Under the pieces are notes generated by a model. It saw only the letters and a list, made by a program, of their open reading frames with translations, made no database searches and was not told where the DNA came from. Of a stretch of DNA of 64,000 nucleotides, positions 60,849-64,000 are shown one piece after another (the stretch's first letter is position 1; the number at the start of each line of letters is the position of its first letter). The stretch spans positions 104,908-168,907 of the forward strand of contig CANQOT010000001.1 of NCBI GenBank assembly GCA_947625555.1. Reading direction: 5' to 3'. The stretch comes from an uncultured Clostridia bacterium (GTDB taxonomy: Bacteria; Bacillota; Clostridia; Christensenellales; Borkfalkiaceae). Made by a program: the position numbers and the translations under genes.

Positions 60849-61517
60849 ATGAACGAATTGGATGAACTTACAGGTCCCGAAATGAAAGAGGGCAACGACG
60901 TAAAGGTCATTGCAAAGCAGCTCCCCGTGACCGTCGGGTGGGGTTCGAAGGTCTTTGACGTCATTTGGTGGTTCCTGCCCCCCGTGATCGGCGGGATCAT
61001 CTGGATGATCTTGAAGCGCAAGGCGCGGAGCTACTTCTTGCAGCTCCAACAGAAGATCCAGCACGACGCATCGCAGATCGATAACTATCTCGAACAGCGG
61101 GTGCAGATCTTGCAGAACTGTGCGCGCCTCCTCGATAAGGCGATCGACCTCGATAAGGATACCTTCACCCAGATCGCGGCCTATCGCAGTAAGGTGAGCC
61201 CCGAAGGGGACGAGGCCCGCAACAGCTATGCGGAAAAGGTGGGGGCGCTCGCCCGTTCGGTGGATATCGCTTTCGAGAACTATCCCGATTTGAAGGCTCA
61301 CCGCGAACTCGCCGACGCCATGCAGCAAAATTCCTATTTGCAGCGCGAGATCACCGCGGCCCGCGAGGTGTATAACGACACCGTGAACACTTGGAACCGC
61401 GAGATCTACATGTGGCCGACCAAGCAGATCGTGGCCGCCAAGGCGGGCTATACGACGCGCATTCCCTTCATCGCCGACGGGGAGACGAAGGACGCCGCCC
61501 GCGGCACCTTCTTTTAA
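60849..61517 (+). CDS. LemA-family membrane protein
   Basis: A 222-residue LemA protein. One transmembrane segment (about 38-57, WWFLPPVIGGIIWMIL) is followed by the long helical bundle of the family: ASQIDNYLEQRVQILQNC, then YPDLKAHRELADAMQQN and VYNDTVNTWNREIYMWP. LemA proteins have an extracytoplasmic N terminus and often pair with TPM-domain or large membrane partners; function is not established. AAGGAGAAATAGAAC precedes the ATG. Confidence 0.88.
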   Translation: MNELDELTGPEMKEGNDVKVIAKQLPVTVGWGSKVFDVIWWFLPPVIGGIIWMILKRKARSYFLQLQQKIQHDASQIDNYLEQRVQILQNCARLLDKAIDLDKDTFTQIAAYRSKVSPEGDEARNSYAEKVGALARSVDIAFENYPDLKAHRELADAMQQNSYLQREITAAREVYNDTVNTWNREIYMWPTKQIVAAKAGYTTRIPFIADGETKDAARGTFF

Positions 61518-61634
61518 GATACGCCCCGAGGACAGGTTAAAGAGTTGTGGCGAGGAGTATGATCTTCCTCCGATCGGTAATCTGATTTTTCATTTGGCGC
61601 AGGTCTGAGGCTCGCTCAAAGTTTAGGAGGTAAT
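61518..61634. other. Intergenic stretch after lemA
   Basis: The 117 bp hold a weak stem (GAGGA...TCCTC near 61553-61575) and later a short T-run, perhaps a poor terminator. No promoter or gene is clear. TAGGAGG at the right end is the ribosome binding site of the next gene. Confidence 0.4.
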
Positions 61635-62126
61635 ATGGTTATCGATATCGTCTTTACCATCATCGACTTTGGATTGCTTGCTTTTTCCGTAATATACTGT
61701 ATATACACTTCGATCGCCATATACAAAAGAAAGAAAGCAGGTATTGGGGAAATGCGGAGCCCAATAACTATAACGATATTTGTTACGGTATTAGGCCTTA
61801 TTTTGATGATCTTAATATGCGTCTCATATTTTAATTCGAAGATAACTGCCCAAAAATATCATAACACTTTGCTCATTCCTTTATTGGTCTTTGCATGTGT
61901 TTTATGGGACACGTATAGGGTGACGATCGAGGGCGATAAGGTTGCGGTGAGAATCTTTTTTCACGTAAAATACTATCCGTTGAAAGATATCGTTCTTTCG
62001 GGAGGAATGGTCTATTATAATGGGAAAAAGATATTTAGCTTGCCCGGAAGATATTTAATAGCAACACCTACATTTATGTGGGAAATACGGCAAAGGACGA
62101 AATGCAGTTTTATAAAAAAGGAGTAA
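61635..62126 (+). CDS. AT-rich small membrane protein, unrecognised
   Basis: A 163-residue protein with three hydrophobic segments (about 3-28, 43-66 and 78-92). A C-terminal beta-rich part follows (VTIEGDKVAVRIFFHVKYYPLKDI), resembling a small PH-like or membrane-associated domain. TAGGAGG gives a strong start. Codon use is AT-rich, unlike lemA and typA on either side, so recent transfer is plausible. No family assignment can be made. Confidence 0.65.
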   Translation: MVIDIVFTIIDFGLLAFSVIYCIYTSIAIYKRKKAGIGEMRSPITITIFVTVLGLILMILICVSYFNSKITAQKYHNTLLIPLLVFACVLWDTYRVTIEGDKVAVRIFFHVKYYPLKDIVLSGGMVYYNGKKIFSLPGRYLIATPTFMWEIRQRTKCSFIKKE

Positions 62127-62166
62127 ACTGACGATGTGATTGCAATTCATTAAGATACCATCTTTT

Positions 62167-62199
62167 GAGGCGGAAATTTTTGTTTCCGCCCTCTTTTTT
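62167..62199 (+). terminator. Terminator before typA
   Basis: GGCGGAAA and TTTCCGCC form an 8-bp stem around a six-base loop, followed by CTCTTTTTT. Confidence 0.9.
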
Positions 62200-62200
62200 G

Positions 62201-62229
62201 TTGTCAAAAGATACGAAAAGTACTATAAT
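62201..62229 (+). promoter_or_regulatory. Promoter of typA
   Basis: TTGTCA (62201-62206) and TATAAT (62224-62229) are 17 bp apart. A 32-nt stretch with AGAGGAA leads to the ATG. Confidence 0.85.
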
Positions 62230-62261
62230 CATCTGTGGATTTTTCAGAGGAACACACTTAT

Positions 62262-64000
62262 ATGGTCAGAACAGATTTACGGAATATTGCCATCATTGCA
62301 CACGTTGACCACGGCAAAACGACGCTCGTCGATCAAATGCTCCGCCAGAGCGGCACCTTCCGCGAAAACCAGGTCGTGGAAGAGCGCGTCATGGACAGCG
62401 GGGATTTGGAGCGCGAGCGCGGCATCACCATTCTTGCGAAGAATACGTCCATCCACTACAATGGTATCAAGATCAACATCGTGGATACGCCCGGCCACGC
62501 CGATTTCTCGGGCGAAGTGGAGCGCAGCCTCAAAATGGTCTCGGGCGTGCTTATCCTCGTAGACGCCGCCGAGGGCCCGATGCCGCAGACGCGTTTCGTC
62601 ACGCAAAAGGCGCTCGAACTTGGGCACAAACTCATCATCGTCGTCAACAAAGTCGACCGTCCCGACGCGCGGACTGCGGAGGTCGTCGACGAAGTTCTGG
62701 AACTTTTGATGGACCTCAACGCCACCAACGAACAGCTCGACAGCCCGATCGTATTCTGCTCGGGCAGGGCGGGCACCTCTTCCCTCGATATGGATACTGC
62801 GGGGACCGACCTTAAACCGCTCTTCGATACCATTATAGAGCATTTCCCGCCCCTCGAACTCGACGAGACGGGGCCCTTGCAGCTCCTCGTCTCTTCCATC
62901 GATTACAACGACTATGTGGGGCGCATCGGGATCGGACGTATCGAACGCGGCGTGGCACGCCACGGCGCGGAAGTCACCGTCTGCAACTACAATCATAAGG
63001 ACGTACGCGTCCCCGGCAAGCTCGTCAATCTCTATGAGATCGAAGGGCTGGAACGCGTTCCCTGCGAGGAGGCCAAGGCGGGCGACATCGTCTGCTTTTC
63101 GGGCCTCGAAAAGATCAATATCGGCGATACGGTGTGCGGGACGGAATGCGTGGAGGCCGTTCCCTTCGTCAAAATCTCCGAACCCACCGTCGAGATGATC
63201 TTTTCCGTCAACGATTCTCCGTTTGCGGGGAAAGAAGGCAAGTTTGTCACGACGCGGCACCTGCGCGAAAGGCTCTACCGCGAGCTGTTGCGCGACGTTT
63301 CGCTCCGCGTCGAGGATACCGACAGTGCCGATTCCTTCCGCGTGAGTGGCCGTGGAGAGATGCACCTCTCCATTCTCATCGAGACCATGCGCCGCGAGGG
63401 ATATGAATTTCAGGTAAGTTCGCCCAAGGTCCTCTATAAGGAGATCGACGGGCAGAGATATGAACCCGTCGAACGGCTGATCGTCGACGTGCCCGAGAGC
63501 GCGACGGGCGCAGTCTTTGAGAAGATGGGGACGCGCAAGGGCGAACTCGTGCATATGAGCGCGGTCGGATCGCGCATGCGCCTCGAATTTTTGATCCCCG
63601 CGCGCGGACTGTTCGGCTATAAGAGCGAATTTTTGACGGATACGAAGGGCGAGGGCGTCATGAGCTCGGTTTTCTTCGAATATCAGCCCTACAAGGGCGA
63701 GGTCCAGCGAAAGCTCACGGGCTCGCTCGTCGCCTTTGAAACGGGGGAAGCCGTTACCTACGGGCTCTTCAACGCGCAGGGAAGGGGAATGCTCTTTATC
63801 GGTCCCGGAACGAGCGTCTATGAGGGAATGGTGATCGGCGTCTCGCCGAAGGGGGAGGATATCAATGTCAACGTCTGCAAGACGAAGCATCTCACCAATA
63901 CCCGCTCTTCCTCGTCGGACGAAGCGCTCCGCCTCATCACGCCCAAGAAACTTTCCTTGGAGGAAGCGCTCGAATACATCGGCGATGACGAGCTTTTGGA
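62262..64000 (+). CDS. typA: Ribosome-associated GTPase TypA/BipA (C terminus beyond window)
   Basis: 579 codons are present and the frame is still open at base 64000; only the last 25 or so residues of a 600-residue TypA are missing. G1 is [12 protein letters not shown]2 lies in ERERGITI, G3 is DTPGHADF and G4 is VNKVD. EF-G-like domains follow, then the TypA-specific [22 protein letters not shown] and [14 protein letters not shown] blocks. It supports 50S assembly and growth under stress or cold. AGAGGAA precedes the ATG. Confidence 0.96.
   Translation, partial: MVRTDLRNIAIIAHVDHGKTTLVDQMLRQSGTFRENQVVEERVMDSGDLERERGITILAKNTSIHYNGIKINIVDTPGHADFSGEVERSLKMVSGVLILVDAAEGPMPQTRFVTQKALELGHKLIIVVNKVDRPDARTAEVVDEVLELLMDLNATNEQLDSPIVFCSGRAGTSSLDMDTAGTDLKPLFDTIIEHFPPLELDETGPLQLLVSSIDYNDYVGRIGIGRIERGVARHGAEVTVCNYNHKDVRVPGKLVNLYEIEGLERVPCEEAKAGDIVCFSGLEKINIGDTVCGTECVEAVPFVKISEPTVEMIFSVNDSPFAGKEGKFVTTRHLRERLYRELLRDVSLRVEDTDSADSFRVSGRGEMHLSILIETMRREGYEFQVSSPKVLYKEIDGQRYEPVERLIVDVPESATGAVFEKMGTRKGELVHMSAVGSRMRLEFLIPARGLFGYKSEFLTDTKGEGVMSSVFFEYQPYKGEVQRKLTGSLVAFETGEAVTYGLFNAQGRGMLFIGPGTSVYEGMVIGVSPKGEDINVNVCKTKHLTNTRSSSSDEALRLITPKKLSLEEALEYIGDDELL

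Noticed and set aside
62277..63890. 537-codon minus-strand frame opposite typA
   Set aside because: typA is unmistakable on the plus strand; the opposite frame is a shadow.

Overview
The window reads as a chromosome segment of a GC-rich, spore-forming member of the Bacillota, most likely an uncultured Clostridia lineage. The reasons are the rimP-nusA-rnpM-ylxQ-infB-rbfA-nrnA-truB-ribF cluster, the dgt-dnaG-rpoD-trmK-nif3 cluster, and the sporulation block spoIIGA-sigE-sigG-ymxH together with a YlbJ homologue. Others are a DnaD-family replication protein, sigma-A type promoters with 17-bp spacers, and frequent TTG/GTG starts behind purine-rich ribosome binding sites. Genes are tightly packed, and ATGA or TGATG stop/start overlaps are the rule. 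No insertion sequence, prophage, rRNA operon or CRISPR array is visible.

Layout. 1-9088: an exonuclease gene derived from the front of PolC, then the translation/RNA-maturation operon from rimP to ribF behind its own promoter and structured leader. 9153-12513: nfo, a small HTH gene, a leaderless M24 peptidase, efp, dtd. 12576-19003: a patatin-like lipase, a membrane-anchored ComEC-like metallo-beta-lactamase and the shikimate operon aroC-B-E-Q-K plus a short-chain dehydrogenase. 19146-28223: dgt-dnaG-rpoD, trmK-nif3-zinc ribbon, alr, rsmD-coaD and the first-step DAHP synthase. 28220-32845: YlbJ (minus strand), a second patatin, and spoIIGA-sigE-sigG-ymxH. 32943-38541: an unusual DnaD protein facing sbcCD across overlapping promoters. 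38551-47702: a degenerate hydrolase, lepB, degV, pepF, dnaB, tsaC, ywlE, rpiB and an S51 peptidase. 47822-48729: tRNA-Leu followed by an AT-rich HTH gene and copies of the tRNA T-arm, which looks like an acquired locus. 48730-55270 (minus strand): secG, then rnr-smpB-phosphodiesterase-NUDIX-transglutaminase. 55436-58909: a second shikimate-kinase-like gene, gltX, thyA, folA. 58991-64000: a membrane protein, LemA, an AT-rich membrane gene and typA, which runs off the window.

How the genes work together. Translation and ribosome quality control (rimP, nusA, infB, rbfA, efp, dtd, smpB, rnr, typA), replication and repair (dnaG, dnaB, DnaD, sbcCD, nfo, dgt, thyA/folA), aromatic biosynthesis (DAHP synthase to chorismate, with aroA not in the window) and the mid-sporulation sigma cascade make up most of the content.

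The least ordinary items are these: (i) a DnaD protein whose C terminus is the zinc-binding N terminus of a DnaC/DnaI-type helicase loader without its ATPase; (ii) a two-TM protein with a Nudix box split by a long insertion, coupled to a transglutaminase-like gene at the end of the rnr-smpB operon; (iii) a PolC-derived OB plus exonuclease protein lacking PHP and polymerase parts; (iv) a 20-bp palindromic intergenic repeat present twice; (v) several promoters whose -10 box sits only 6-12 nt before the start codon; (vi) tRNA-Leu T-arm copies beside an AT-rich gene.
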